Positions 22,995 through 33,715 of a stretch of 64,000 bases of DNA are shown here, piece by piece (the stretch's first letter is position 1; every line of letters starts with the position of its first letter). A model generated the notes under the pieces. It did no database searches and was not told where the DNA came from. It saw only the letters and a program-made list of their open reading frames with translations. The DNA is from Capilliphycus robustus (lineage in GTDB: Bacteria > Cyanobacteriota > Cyanobacteriia > Cyanobacteriales > Microcoleaceae). The position numbers and the translations under genes were made by a program. The DNA lies in the NCBI RefSeq assembly GCF_034932365.1, contig NZ_JAYGHR010000005.1, positions 62,001 to 126,000 of the forward strand. The letters run 5' to 3'.

Positions 22995-24683
22995 ATGAAG
23001 CTTCGTTCGTTTTTTGCAATTTTAGCGGTGAGTTCAGTGGCGATCTTGCTGCTGGGTATCGGTACATTGTACAAGTTATTGGGTGAAAGTCCACTCGTTG
23101 CGGTAACAGGTGGGGTAACAGCAACGCCAACGGCGGCTGTCTTTGTACCTAAAACGGTTCCGGTGATGGTATCGTTACTGGTTAACCCCGATCGCATTGA
23201 AGCCTTTGAACAGGTATTAGCCACACCGACTGAACGTTTGCGATCGCACAATGAATTTAATCGTCTCAAGAAAATTCTACTCGCCAATACCGATTTTAAC
23301 TACAATCGTGATATTCAACCCTGGTTAGGCAATGAAACGACGCTGGCATTGATGACAACTGATATTGATCGCAACTTCAAAAACGGCGAACAACCGGGCT
23401 ATTTATTTGTTTTATCGGCTTCCGATATCGAACTGGCTACAACCACTTTAGATCAGTTTTGGCAACAACAGCAATCACAAGGATATGATCTGGTATTGAA
23501 ACCCTATAAAGGGGTTACAGTCTCCTATCGTCAACCGAATGATAACGGATCACCTTCGTTAAGCACTGCTATTATAAATCGTTTCGTATTAGTAGCAAAT
23601 TCTCCGAAAATATTGCGAGAAGCTATTAACAATTTACAGGCAAATACTTTAAGTTTAAGTCAGTCTCCCGCCTATCAACGAGCGCTAGAACAACTCCCCT
23701 CAAGTCGCGTTGGTTTAGCGTTTGTGAATTTAGGCAGTTGGGGACTAGACTGGGAAAATACAGCCGTTAATCTCCCTTCTCAGCCCAGTTTAACGATATC
23801 TCTAAGCTTGAGTCCTCAAGGATTATTAGCACAAACCGCTTTAGTGAAAACCGGAGAAGAAGATGAAAAATCAGTAGCACCTTTGCTGTCTGAACCTGCA
23901 AAAGCTTGGCAATATATTACAGGTGCAAGTGCGTTTGCGATCGCAGGTGTTGATCTCAATCATCTTTGGGAACAACTATCTGCAACCCTTGCTGGAAATT
24001 CCGGCTTAGAAAATTTAGTCAATCAACCGATTAGCGTGATTAAAGAGATTTGGGGTTTAGATTTACCCCAGGATATCTTAACTTGGGTAACAGGAGAATA
24101 TGCTTTAGCAATGATTCCTCCTTCTCCCGAAAAGCAAACACAAAAACCGGATTGGATTTTTGTTGCAGAAAGACTATCCCCTCAAGCCATTGATGCGATC
24201 AAACATTTAGATGAACTCGCCACAGAAGAGGGTTATAGTCTAGGAACTTTTGAACTAGGGGAACGCACCCTAACGGCTTGGACAACCTTAAATTCAATTC
24301 CTGATCCTGCTGAGATAACAGATTTTAACCCGCAGGTTTTAGAAGCCAAACCAAGAGGAGTTCACGCTACAGTTGGAGATTATGAGATTTTCACGACTTC
24401 CGTTGAAGCCATGAATAATCTACTGATAGCAACTCAAACGGAAACTCTACTCGATGATCCGGAATTTCAGATCGCTTTTGAACGTTTACCAAAAGCAAAT
24501 GATGGCTATTTCTTTCTCAACTGGGAAGCGAGTGTTGGATTTTTGAAGCAACAAATTCCCTTGCTAAAATTGTTAGAATTATCCGCAAAACCGTTTTTTG
24601 ATCACTTGCGATCGCTTACGATTAGTAGTGCAGGAACAGTCGAAGGAGTAGCGAAGGCGACGGTATTTGTGAGACTAAAATAG
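22995..24683 (+). CDS. DUF3352 domain protein, membrane-anchored
   Basis: 562 residues with one N-terminal membrane segment (about 7-26) and a large outer domain of the DUF3352 type, common in cyanobacteria. The usual features can be seen: FVPKTVPVMVSLLVNPDRIEAF after the anchor, NYNRDIQPWLGNETTLALM, and repeated blocks with IINRFVLVANSPKILREAI and YEIFTTSVEAMNNLL. The biochemical function of this family is not known. The ATG lies after the candidate hairpin at 22866-22920. Confidence 0.88.
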   Translation: MKLRSFFAILAVSSVAILLLGIGTLYKLLGESPLVAVTGGVTATPTAAVFVPKTVPVMVSLLVNPDRIEAFEQVLATPTERLRSHNEFNRLKKILLANTDFNYNRDIQPWLGNETTLALMTTDIDRNFKNGEQPGYLFVLSASDIELATTTLDQFWQQQQSQGYDLVLKPYKGVTVSYRQPNDNGSPSLSTAIINRFVLVANSPKILREAINNLQANTLSLSQSPAYQRALEQLPSSRVGLAFVNLGSWGLDWENTAVNLPSQPSLTISLSLSPQGLLAQTALVKTGEEDEKSVAPLLSEPAKAWQYITGASAFAIAGVDLNHLWEQLSATLAGNSGLENLVNQPISVIKEIWGLDLPQDILTWVTGEYALAMIPPSPEKQTQKPDWIFVAERLSPQAIDAIKHLDELATEEGYSLGTFELGERTLTAWTTLNSIPDPAEITDFNPQVLEAKPRGVHATVGDYEIFTTSVEAMNNLLIATQTETLLDDPEFQIAFERLPKANDGYFFLNWEASVGFLKQQIPLLKLLELSAKPFFDHLRSLTISSAGTVEGVAKATVFVRLK

Positions 24684-24811
<128 letters not shown>

Positions 24812-25276
24812 AAATAAAGAAGAAGAAAGAGGAGGAGGAGGAGAAAGTTTTTTATCACTAATTATCTGGACAGGGTATGATTTACAAATATGGAGATCAA
24901 TTCAAGCTAAATCTTGGTAAGAGTTCTTCACCCGATCATTCAGTGGTAAGATTTCGCACTTCCAGATCTTGTCTGGGGCGAGAAATTGCGACTTGTTGCT
25001 GTTTAGAGTTAATGAAGCATCCCAGTTTTATAGCAGTCGAAGCCTTTGATTAGGACAGTGTTTTTCTGTCAAATCCTTTTATGATAAAGGTTTCAATTCT
25101 GTCTCCTGTCTTCTGTCTCCTGACTTCTGCTATAAAGGGGAAGTTCAGAAATTTTGATAACCCTGAACCCCAAAAATAAAAACCACACTCAACACAGAAA
25201 ATACTCAGAAAAAATCTTGGTGTCTTCGTGTCGAACGTGGTAAGTTTACAGATAAAAAAACTGCTATATTTCTCCC

Positions 25277-25855
25277 TTAGCCATAAAGCGAGGGATGATT
25301 AGAACCGCAATAAGTTAAGACAGGAGTTTGGTAGGGGAGTTTAGACATCATTGTAGCTCCTGCTTGAGCGGAAAATTTTAGATATTGACTTCCCCAACCT
25401 TGGTCACTATTGAGGATATTATTCAACAATTTTTCAACTTTTCGAGTCACCCGATGCAGCAATAGAGAAAGGGGAGAAGGAGAAGGACTGAGTTTTATCA
25501 GTCCATTGGCTTGTAATTGTAATAAGAAATTCATCAAATCGCGATCGCATTGATGGGGGTCTACCTGATATCTTGATAAAATCAGCTCCCGAATTTCTTT
25601 AACAGTACGGGGTTGGGAGAGCAGTATCCAGATGGTTGCTCCTACCCACTGGGAGCCATAGTATTCTTCAGTTTCGAGATCGAGGATAATGACTTCATGG
25701 TTGAGTCGGGAAGAACGCTGAGTTTTAGCGGTGTAGATAATAGAAGTTTCTTCGATCATGGGCTGGCTGTTGTAATAGATAGAAAAGGACTCACTGTGAT
25801 CACCAAGAAATGATTCCAACAACAAATGGGTGTAGAGCGCACTCTGATCGTTCAA
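25277..25855 (-). CDS. PqqD-domain protein with lasso-leader-like C-terminus
   Basis: 192 residues. Residues about 52-122 are a PqqD-type domain (EVIILDLETEEYYGSQWVG, then a helix and REL...RYQVD, then DLMNFLLQLQANGLIKL); PqqD folds act as recognition elements that bind leader peptides in peptide-modification pathways. The last 19 residues are unexpected: YQTPVLTYCG matches the lasso-peptide leader consensus YxxPxLxxxG, which such domains recognise in trans, followed by SNHPSLYG at the end. No cyclase, peptidase or radical-SAM gene lies in the window, so the partner pathway, if any, is elsewhere. See the finding on this protein. Confidence 0.75.
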   Translation of the reverse strand: MNDQSALYTHLLLESFLGDHSESFSIYYNSQPMIEETSIIYTAKTQRSSRLNHEVIILDLETEEYYGSQWVGATIWILLSQPRTVKEIRELILSRYQVDPHQCDRDLMNFLLQLQANGLIKLSPSPSPLSLLLHRVTRKVEKLLNNILNSDQGWGSQYLKFSAQAGATMMSKLPYQTPVLTYCGSNHPSLYG

Positions 25856-25971
25856 TCTTATTTTATCTAAGCGATCGTCCAGTTTACAAGCTCAAGAAGT
25901 GAAACTGCTCGAAAAACTTGAAAAACTGGGGCGATCGCTGGATTTCTCAAACGATTTTGAGCAGAAAACCG

Positions 25972-27057
25972 TTAAATCAAGTCAGGAAAAACTTCTCGGA
26001 CAGCCGGATGCACTAATTGATGATTTTCCACATTTAATCCCTTAGCTAACGCCGGATTGACTGTGAGAGCCTTCACGCCCTGATCGGCTAATTGTAAGAC
26101 ATAGGATAAAGTGCTGTTGTTTAGCGCCTGTGTTGCCGTCCAAGGCACCGCTCCGGGCATATTTGGAACCCCATAGTGAACAACTCCTTCTTCGGTATAA
26201 GTCGGATTTGTGTGTGAAGTCGGGCGTAGCGTTTCCACACATCCCCCCTGATCAACGGCTACATCAATAATCACAGAACGAGGACGCATCTGAGCTACCA
26301 AAGACCGGGGAACAAGTATAGGAGCGCGTCGTCCTAAGACCAAGACGGCACCGATGAGCAGATCTGCATCAGGAACGATTTTGTCGATTTGAGAGGGATT
26401 GCTGTAGAGGTATTCGACTCGGGAACCAAACAGGGTTTCTAAATAACTCAACCGCTCAACATTGACATCTAAAATCTGAACGATCGCACCCATTCCCACT
26501 GCAATTCGAGCCGCTTCCGTTCCGACAACACCTCCCCCCAGAATCACCACTTTAGCGGGTTTCACACCGGGAACCCCACCCAGGAGAACACCGCGACCTC
26601 CTTGCTGACGTTCGAGATAGCGGGCGCCAAACTGCACGGATAAACGACCCGCAATGATACTCATCGGAGTCAGTAAAGGCAGTTTCCCATCGGTCAGTTC
26701 TACCGTTTCATAGGCGATCGCACAGACTCCGCTCTTGATCAGGTTTTCAGTCAGAATGCGATCGGCCGCCAGGTGAAGATAGGTAAACAACAGTTGACCT
26801 TTTTGAATCAGGGGGTATTCTGGGGGCAGGGGTTCTTTAACCTTCACCACCATTTCACGGTTCCAAGCCTCTTCGGGGGTTGAGACTATCTCTGCACCTG
26901 CGTTTTGATAATCCTCATCGGTAAAGCCTGCTGCGGCTCCGGCGTCGGCTTGAACGAACAGACGATGACCTCTTTCGGTACAAACTCGAACACTACTCGG
27001 ACTCAAACCGACTCGAAATTCTTGATCTTTAATCTCTTTAGGAATACCAATTTCCAT
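25972..27057 (-). CDS. ald: alanine dehydrogenase
   Basis: 361 residues, full length for the family. NAD-dependent alanine dehydrogenase interconverts L-alanine and pyruvate plus ammonia. The start MEIGIPKEIKDQEFRVGLSP is typical; YLHLAADR carries the catalytic-region His, and the NAD-binding fold has VVILGGGVVGTEAARIAVGM. The C-terminal signature YGVPNMPGAVPWTATQALNN is intact. Stand-alone gene; it diverges from murA, with about 170 bases between them. Confidence 0.95.
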   Translation of the reverse strand: MEIGIPKEIKDQEFRVGLSPSSVRVCTERGHRLFVQADAGAAAGFTDEDYQNAGAEIVSTPEEAWNREMVVKVKEPLPPEYPLIQKGQLLFTYLHLAADRILTENLIKSGVCAIAYETVELTDGKLPLLTPMSIIAGRLSVQFGARYLERQQGGRGVLLGGVPGVKPAKVVILGGGVVGTEAARIAVGMGAIVQILDVNVERLSYLETLFGSRVEYLYSNPSQIDKIVPDADLLIGAVLVLGRRAPILVPRSLVAQMRPRSVIIDVAVDQGGCVETLRPTSHTNPTYTEEGVVHYGVPNMPGAVPWTATQALNNSTLSYVLQLADQGVKALTVNPALAKGLNVENHQLVHPAVREVFPDLI

Positions 27058-27244
27058 CGTGCGCTACCTGAACGGTTTGTCATGCTTAGATTTTAGAGTC
27101 GATCTCAAGAACTGGTAATCGATTACAGGCGATCTGTGAAAATCTTTGGGCCATGACCCCTAGACATCTGACAGCTTTCCTGTAGAATCAGAACAAAAAT
27201 TAAAGAATGTTTTCTTACCATTTAAATTATTGGAGGGTAGACCC

Positions 27245-28582
27245 ATTAAACTCGCTCTTAGCTCATCCAAACTCTCATCTGCATCCGATCCCAATCAACC
27301 TGTCTTGCAGGTGTCTGGGCGCACTCAACTGCAAGGACACGTTCAAATCAGTGGAGCCAAAAATGCGGCTCTCGTGATTTTAGCGGGTGCATTACTTTGT
27401 CCGTCGGATTGTCGCATTCGCAACGTTCCCTCTCTGGTTGATGTGGCTCGGATGGGCCAGCTGCTCTCCTCCGTTGGAGTGAAATTTGAGCAACAGGGCG
27501 ATGTGATCGACATCAACGCCGCTCAGATTTCTACCTCTCAAGCTCCTTATGAGTTAGTCAGCAAACTCAGAGCCAGCTTTTTTGTGATTGGGCCGCTACT
27601 CGCCCGTTTAGGCGTAGCTAAGGTGCCGTTACCGGGCGGTTGTGCGATCGGTGCCAGACCTGTTAATCTTCATGTTCAAGGACTGCGGGCGATGGGCGCT
27701 GATGTTCACATCGAACATGGTGTCGTTCATGCGGCGGTTCCCGGAAATGGTCGCTTGAAGGGTGCAAAAATTTATCTCGATTATCCGAGTGTTGGCGCGA
27801 CTGAAACCCTGATGATGGCGGCTACCCTCGCGGAAGGGGAAAGTATTATTGAAAATGCGGCTCAAGAACCTGAAGTGGTTGATTTAGCCAACTTCTGTCG
27901 GGCGATGGGGGCAAAAATTAGCGGGGCTGGTTCTAAAACTTTAGTGATTTCTGGCGTTCCCCGTCTGCATGATGTTGATTATTCGATTATCCCGGATCGC
28001 ATTGAAGCGGGAACGTTTTTGATTGCGGGAGCCATTACCCGATCTGAAATTTTACTGTCTCCTGTGATTCCTGAACATATCACGGCAGCTATTTCTAAAT
28101 TGCGGAAAATTGGCGTTCAGATTATTATGGAATCCCCTAACTGCATCCGCGTCTCTCCTGGAGAACAACACGTCGCTACTGATATTGAAACCCTCCCCTA
28201 TCCCGGTTTTCCCACTGATTTACAGGCTCCTTTTATGGCGTTATTGACGCTCTGTGAAGGCAATAGTTTGATCACAGAAACGGTGTTTGAGAACCGTTTG
28301 CATCATGTTCCTGAACTGAGTCGCATGGGGGCTGATATTCGAGTTAAAGGAAATACAGCCATTGTTCGCGGAGTTCCGATGTTGTCGGGCGCTCCGGTGA
28401 TTGGTTCGGATCTGCGAGCTTCTGCGGCTCTGGTTTTAGCGGCTTTGGCTGCTGAAGGTACTAGCACCATTCAAGGCTTACATCACCTCGATCGCGGTTA
28501 TGAGAAGTTTGAGGAGAAGTTGAAAAAATTGGGTGCGAATATTGTGCGGATTGAGCCTTCTGTTGAACCTGAAAAGGTCTAA
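27245..28582 (+). CDS. murA: UDP-N-acetylglucosamine 1-carboxyvinyltransferase
   Basis: First committed enzyme of peptidoglycan synthesis; transfers enolpyruvate from PEP to UDP-GlcNAc. The catalytic cysteine is present in PGGCAIGARPVNLH (the fosfomycin site), as are SGAKNAAL near the start and SDLRASAALVLAALAA near the end. About 445 residues. Start codon choice is unusual: the open frame begins at TTG 27230, but the ribosome site GGAGGG (27232-27237) lies inside that codon's neighbourhood, and an ATT at 27245 stands 7 bases after it; no ATG or GTG fits until GTG 27311. I give the ATT as the start; the alternative is TTG 27230. A terminator follows. Confidence 0.93.
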   Translation: MKLALSSSKLSSASDPNQPVLQVSGRTQLQGHVQISGAKNAALVILAGALLCPSDCRIRNVPSLVDVARMGQLLSSVGVKFEQQGDVIDINAAQISTSQAPYELVSKLRASFFVIGPLLARLGVAKVPLPGGCAIGARPVNLHVQGLRAMGADVHIEHGVVHAAVPGNGRLKGAKIYLDYPSVGATETLMMAATLAEGESIIENAAQEPEVVDLANFCRAMGAKISGAGSKTLVISGVPRLHDVDYSIIPDRIEAGTFLIAGAITRSEILLSPVIPEHITAAISKLRKIGVQIIMESPNCIRVSPGEQHVATDIETLPYPGFPTDLQAPFMALLTLCEGNSLITETVFENRLHHVPELSRMGADIRVKGNTAIVRGVPMLSGAPVIGSDLRASAALVLAALAAEGTSTIQGLHHLDRGYEKFEEKLKKLGANIVRIEPSVEPEKV

Positions 28583-28602
28583 TTGTCTTCGCTGTTGTTT
28601 TG

Positions 28603-28640
28603 AATCCCCTGCCTGATGGTTTGGGGATTTTTGCTTTTTT
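28603..28640 (+). terminator. Rho-independent terminator after murA
   Basis: AATCCCC 28603-28609 pairs with GGGGATT 28623-28629, followed by TTTGCTTTTTT. The region from here to 29217 shows no gene. Confidence 0.85.
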
Positions 28641-29217
28641 GGGGCAAGTGTTGAACAAAAAATCAAGTGTATACACGAGTTAACCCCTACGCACCAGTTT
28701 AAGCCCTCAGTCTGGCGTTGTCAACCCCCTCCCAAAAAAAGCCGATTTTTTCACCTGAAACTCCTGCATAAAATGTGATGTTTGTCAATCCCCTAACCTC
28801 AGACCTGTAGAGATAGAGGGTAAAACTCGTGCATCGTCAACTTGCATTTTTCCCTTCTACTCCCCTAAAAGCGACGATATTATGGGGTTTATCGGGTGTA
28901 TTTTGGCAATAAGATAGAACAAGCCTGTAATTTTCATTTTGTTCACTCTACCAGAACCCCGATTCTGCTGTCAAATTCTTGAGAAGAGTTAGCGATAAAA
29001 ATGTAATCATTCTTAACAAGTTTTTGAATTTTAAAACTATTGATCTGTAATTGATTGGAAAAAGTTATCAGAAAAAGGAGTATTTTAGGGAGAGGGGTTA
29101 GGGAAGTTGATCGATAAGTAATCAAATTCGGCTTAAACTAGAAATTGGTTATGAGTTTTTCAACTAAACTGACTTTCGCGTTCCGTTATTATCTTGAGAT
29201 TGCACCGATTGATTCCT

Positions 29218-30093
29218 ATGACTCTTTCTACACTGCCTTTACTGGGCTTAAAAGCTGATCATTTTCGTCATCCCCTTGACCTGCAAGCGACGAGTTCCCT
29301 TAAGCAAATTCCAGGTCTGGATGTATTGGTGCGCCAGTTTTTGGGTTCTTTGGGCGAACGGTTTTTTTATTTGGAAAATATTGCTTCCAGTGTTTTAGTT
29401 GGCGAACAGCAACTTCCTGATCTTCATCAATTGCTGTTGAATGCTTGTCAGACGTTGGATTTAGAACCGCCTCAACTTTATATTCGTCAACATCCGGTTC
29501 CGAATGCTTATACGTTTGCAATGCGGGGTGAAAAGCCGTTTATTGTTATTCATACGTCTTTAATTGAACTGTTGACTCCCGAAGAAATTCAAGCGGTTAT
29601 TGCTCACGAGTTGGGTCATCTCAAGTGTGAACATGGGGTTTATTTAACGTTGGCGAATTTGCTGGTTTTAGCCGCAGGACAGTTATCGCCTTGGGGTGCG
29701 GTTCTGACTCAAGGCTTACAGGCTCAGATTTTAGAATGGTTGCGGTGTGCTGAGTTTACTTGCGATCGCGCGGCTCTGTTGGCGACTCAAAACCCCCGCA
29801 CGGTGATGTCTGTGTTGATGAAGTTGTCGGGGGGTTCGCCCAGTTTGGCTTCAAAATTGAATCTGGATGCGTTTTTAGCTCAAGCCAAAGCCTATGACGA
29901 GATGAGCAAGGATGAACTCGGAGAGTTGCTCAAACAAGCTCAATCTTCTCAACTGACTCATCCTCTCCCGGTGCTGCGGGTTCGAGAAATTGATCGCTGG
30001 TCGAGTAGTTCAGATTATCAAGACTTGCTAAAAGGAAACTTAAGGGTGTATAATGATGAAGTTACCCAAAAGGGCGGGTGGCGAAATTGGTAG
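29218..30093 (+). CDS. M48-family zinc metalloprotease overlapping tRNA-Leu
   Basis: About 291 residues from the ATG at 29218. Peptidase family M48 (HtpX/Ste24-like): zinc motif HELGH in VIAHELGHLKCEH, with the third ligand Glu in the region CAEFTCDRAALLA. It lacks the several membrane segments of HtpX; only one hydrophobic stretch follows the active site. The C-terminal residues (KGGWRNW) are encoded by the first 22 bases of the tRNA-Leu gene: the stop TAG lies within the tRNA D-arm. This may mean the protein is encoded through the tRNA, or the real stop was lost recently. Confidence 0.88.
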   Translation: MTLSTLPLLGLKADHFRHPLDLQATSSLKQIPGLDVLVRQFLGSLGERFFYLENIASSVLVGEQQLPDLHQLLLNACQTLDLEPPQLYIRQHPVPNAYTFAMRGEKPFIVIHTSLIELLTPEEIQAVIAHELGHLKCEHGVYLTLANLLVLAAGQLSPWGAVLTQGLQAQILEWLRCAEFTCDRAALLATQNPRTVMSVLMKLSGGSPSLASKLNLDAFLAQAKAYDEMSKDELGELLKQAQSSQLTHPLPVLRVREIDRWSSSSDYQDLLKGNLRVYNDEVTQKGGWRNW

Positions 30094-30153
30094 ACGCACC
30101 ACACTCAAAATGTGGCGATGAAAGTCGTGAGAGTTCGAGTCTCTCTCCGCCCA
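30072..30153 (+). tRNA. tRNA-Leu(CAA)
   Basis: Full cloverleaf of 82 nt: acceptor GGGCGGG with TCCGCCC, class-II features (GGTAGACGC and an extra arm CGATGAAAGTCG), anticodon loop CTCAAAA with anticodon CAA, T-loop TTCGAGT. No encoded CCA. Its first 22 bases overlap the end of the M48 protease gene. Confidence 0.96.
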
Positions 30154-30378
30154 TATTGCTACACAATATATAGGACAAGAGTTTTCACCATCACGGTATC
30201 TCCGATATCATTAGACGTTAATCTCTTTGTACCTTAAGATTGCCCCGGAGTGCTAATTGGGATTGTTCTTCTTCAAAAAAACCGTGATATTACTGAGGCT
30301 GAACCAGAAAAACATTGTTTAACTTGGAAACAGAGTGAAAACTTTTTCAACTCCTATTTTTCCATTTTAAACTATCCT

Positions 30379-33300
30379 ATGCGAGTTCCCTCACCCAACT
30401 TCGCCTTTCTCCAACAACATGACCCCCAACTGGTTCGCCTCGCAACTGTTGCAGAAGCTTACTTCAAAGAAGACCCCATCACCTGTTTGATGAAATTGCG
30501 ACAGTTTGGGGAACTTCTCGCCCAACTCGTCGCCGCCAACGTTGGACTTTATACCGACCCCGCAGAACCCCAACTCGACCTACTCCGGCGCCTGTCTTCT
30601 AATAACCTCATTCCCGGTAACGTCGAACCCCTATTTCACGAACTGCGAAAAGCCGGAAACGACGCCACCCACAACCTCACAGGCGACCACCGAACCGCCC
30701 TCAGTAACCTTAAATACGCCCGACAACTGGGGATATGGTTTCATCGGACTTTTGCTTCTGACAGCCAATTTAAAGCCGGGGCGTTTATTCCCCCTCCTGA
30801 CCCCACAGAGGAAACCGTTGCAGTTCAGCAAGAATTAGAAAAATTAAGAATAGAAGCCGCCCAATATCTCACCGAAGCCGAACTCGCCAAAGCCAAAGCC
30901 CAACAAGAAGAAGAACTGCGACAAATTGCCGAAGAACTCCTCAAAGAAGCCGAAGCGGAGGTCGAAAAAACCTCAAAACGACTCCAACATCTGCAAGCTA
31001 CCAACGTCGCCCAGTCTCCCCAACGGGTTGAACAGGCTGTAAAACCCGCCCAAGACGCCGAAACTCAAATAGACCTCGACGAGAGGGAAACCCGCCGTTT
31101 AATTGACGCCCAATTGCGCTTGGCAGGGTGGAGAGTTGATTCGTCCAGCCTAACTTATTCTAACGGAACTCGCCCCCAAAAATCTGAGAATTTGGCGATC
31201 GCAGAATGGCCGACAACTCAGGGACGGGCGGACTATGTTTTGTTTGTGGGGCTTCAGGTGGTGGGGGTTGTGGAAGCCAAACGTCAAATTAAAGATGTTT
31301 CTGGGGCGGTTGACCAGGCCAAGCGGTACAGTCGAAGTTATCGAAAAAAAGGGGATGAAATCTTATTAGGAAATTGGGGAGAATATCGGGTTCCGTTTGT
31401 GTTTGCTACCAACGGACGGGAGTACCTCCATCAACTCCAAATGCAAAGCGGAATTTGGTTTTGTGATGTTCGTAAACCGGATAATTTACGGCGTTCGTTG
31501 AGGGGGTGGTACAGTCCTGAAGGGTTGAAAGCGTTACTTTCTCAGGATGTAGAAACCGCCCACGAACAATTAGAAACCGAACCTTTTAATTATAACATTG
31601 ATTTGCGAGAATATCAAGTTAAAGCGATTCAAACGCTAGAAGCGGCGTTAGCAGAAAATAAACGCAATTTGCTGTTAGCAATGGCGACGGGAACGGGAAA
31701 GACAAAGACGAGTATTGTTTTGGTTTATCGGTTATTAAAATCCAAGCGGTTTCGGCGGGTTTTGTTTTTAGTAGATCGAACTGCATTGGGGGAACAAGCG
31801 GCGAATGCGTTTAAAGAAACTCGGTTAGAAAGTTTGCAAACGTTTGGGGATATTTTTGAAATTCGGGAGTTAACAGATAATCAAATTGACACGGATACAA
31901 AGTTAAATATTGCGACGGTTCAAGGGTTTGTGAAACGGTTGTTTTATCCGGGTGATGAGACTAATATTCCCAAAGTTGATGAGTATGATTGTATTATTGT
32001 CGATGAATGTCATCGGGGATATGTACTCGACAAGGAGTTAAGCGAAAATGAGTTAACCTTTCGGGATTTTTCCGATTATATTTCTAAGTATCAGCGTGTT
32101 CTTGACTATTTTGATGCGGTGAAAATTGGCTTGACGGCGACGCCTGCTTTGCACACGACTCAGATTTTTGGTGATCCGGTTTTTACTTACAGTTATCGAG
32201 AAGCGGTGATGGAGGGTTGGTTAATTGATTACGAACCTCCGATACAAATTATAACGGAATTATCGGAAACGGGGATGGTTTGGCAACCGGGATAAAATCT
32301 AGAATATTTTGACCCTAAAACGGGTAAAATTGATTTAGTTCACGCGCCGGATGAGATAAAAATCGAGATTGAACAGTTTAATAGGCGGGTGATTACTGAA
32401 TCGTTTAATCAGGTGGTTTGTGAGCAACTGGCTGAATATCTTGACCCAAGTTTACCGGAAAAAACGTTAATTTTTTGTGCAACAGATCGCCATGCTGATT
32501 TAGTGGTTTATTTGTTAAAACGGGCGCTACAAACTCAGTACGGAAGTGTTGATGATGAGGAGGTTAAGAAGATTACGGGAACGGCGGATAAACCTTTAGA
32601 ATTGATTCGGCGGTACAAAAACGAAGCTAGTCCAAAAATTGTGGTGACGGTAGATTTATTGACGACGGGAATTGATGTGCCGGCGATTTGTAATGTGGTG
32701 TTTCTGCGGCGGGTGAATTCCCGGATTTTGTATGAACAAATGTTGGGAAGGGCGACTCGGCGATGTGATGAGATTGGGAAAACAGTTTTCCGGGTGTTTG
32801 ATGCGGTAAAATTGTATGAGGGGATTGGTCTGCTTTCCAGTATGAAGCCTGTTGTCGTCAATCCTCAGATTAGTTTTAGTCAACTGGTTTATGAACTTTC
32901 GACGGTGCAGAATGTTCAGGCGTTACCGGAGATTGTAGACCAATTCTTAGCGAAGTTTCAACAAAAGCGACGCTATCTAAGTGGGGATAGCAAAGAACAG
33001 CTTGAAAGTTTGGCGGGAATGTCGATAACGGATATGGCAAAATATTTGAAGCGCAGTTCTCCCCGCGAGGTGGTAGAATGGTTTGGGGATAAAAAGGCGA
33101 TCGCGGAGTTGTTGGATCGAAAAGATGGCGGAAGAAAACCGCTTTTGATTTCTCGCCATGTTGACCGAGTGATTCGAGTTGAACGGGGTTACGGGAAGGC
33201 GGAGAAACCGCAAGATTATCTCGACAGTTTCCGTACCTTTTTGAATGAGAATATTAACCAAATTCCGGCTTTGATGGCGGTGGTACAACGTCCCCGTGAG

Positions 33301-33711
33301 TTAACGCGAAGTCAGTTAAAAGAGGTCAAGTTATTGTTAGATAATGCGGGATATTCGGAAACCAATTTACAAACGGCTTGGCGAGAAACAACAAACCAGG
33401 ATATCGCCGCTTCTATTATCGGATTTATTCGTCAGGCGGCGCTGGGTGATGCTTTAATATCTTATACTGAAAGGGTGGATAAAGCGATCGCTAAAATTAT
33501 CGCTTCTCGCAGTTGGACTGAACCGCAACGCAAATGGTTAGAACGCATTGGGAAGCAGTTAAAATTAGAAACGATAGTTGATAAGGCGGCGTTTGAACAG
33601 GGACAGTTTAAGTCTATGGGTGGGTTTAATCGCATTAATAAAACATTCGATGGGGAGTTGGAGAATATTTTGAGTGAGATTAATCGGGAGATTTGGGAAG
33701 ATGTGGGATAA
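30379..33711 (+). pseudogene. hsdR: type I restriction subunit HsdR, broken by an in-frame stop
   Basis: The two reading frames 30379-32295 and 32389-33711 are in the same frame with only the TAA at 32293-32295 between them; the codons after it (EYFDPKTGKIDLVHAPDE and on) continue the protein sense, so the break is one nonsense codon. Domains: N-terminal DUF4145-like helical region and coiled coil, HsdR N-terminal nuclease region (EAKRQIKDVSGAVDQ), helicase with Walker A MATGTGKTKTS (about residue 434), DECH (about 541), then after the stop the second helicase half (IFCATDRHAD, VTVDLLTTGIDVP, QMLGRATRR) and the EcoEI-type C-terminal domain. Without readthrough the nuclease would be inactive. 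A TAA-to-CAA or sequencing error is possible. Confidence 0.88.
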
Positions 33712-33715
33712 TGGA

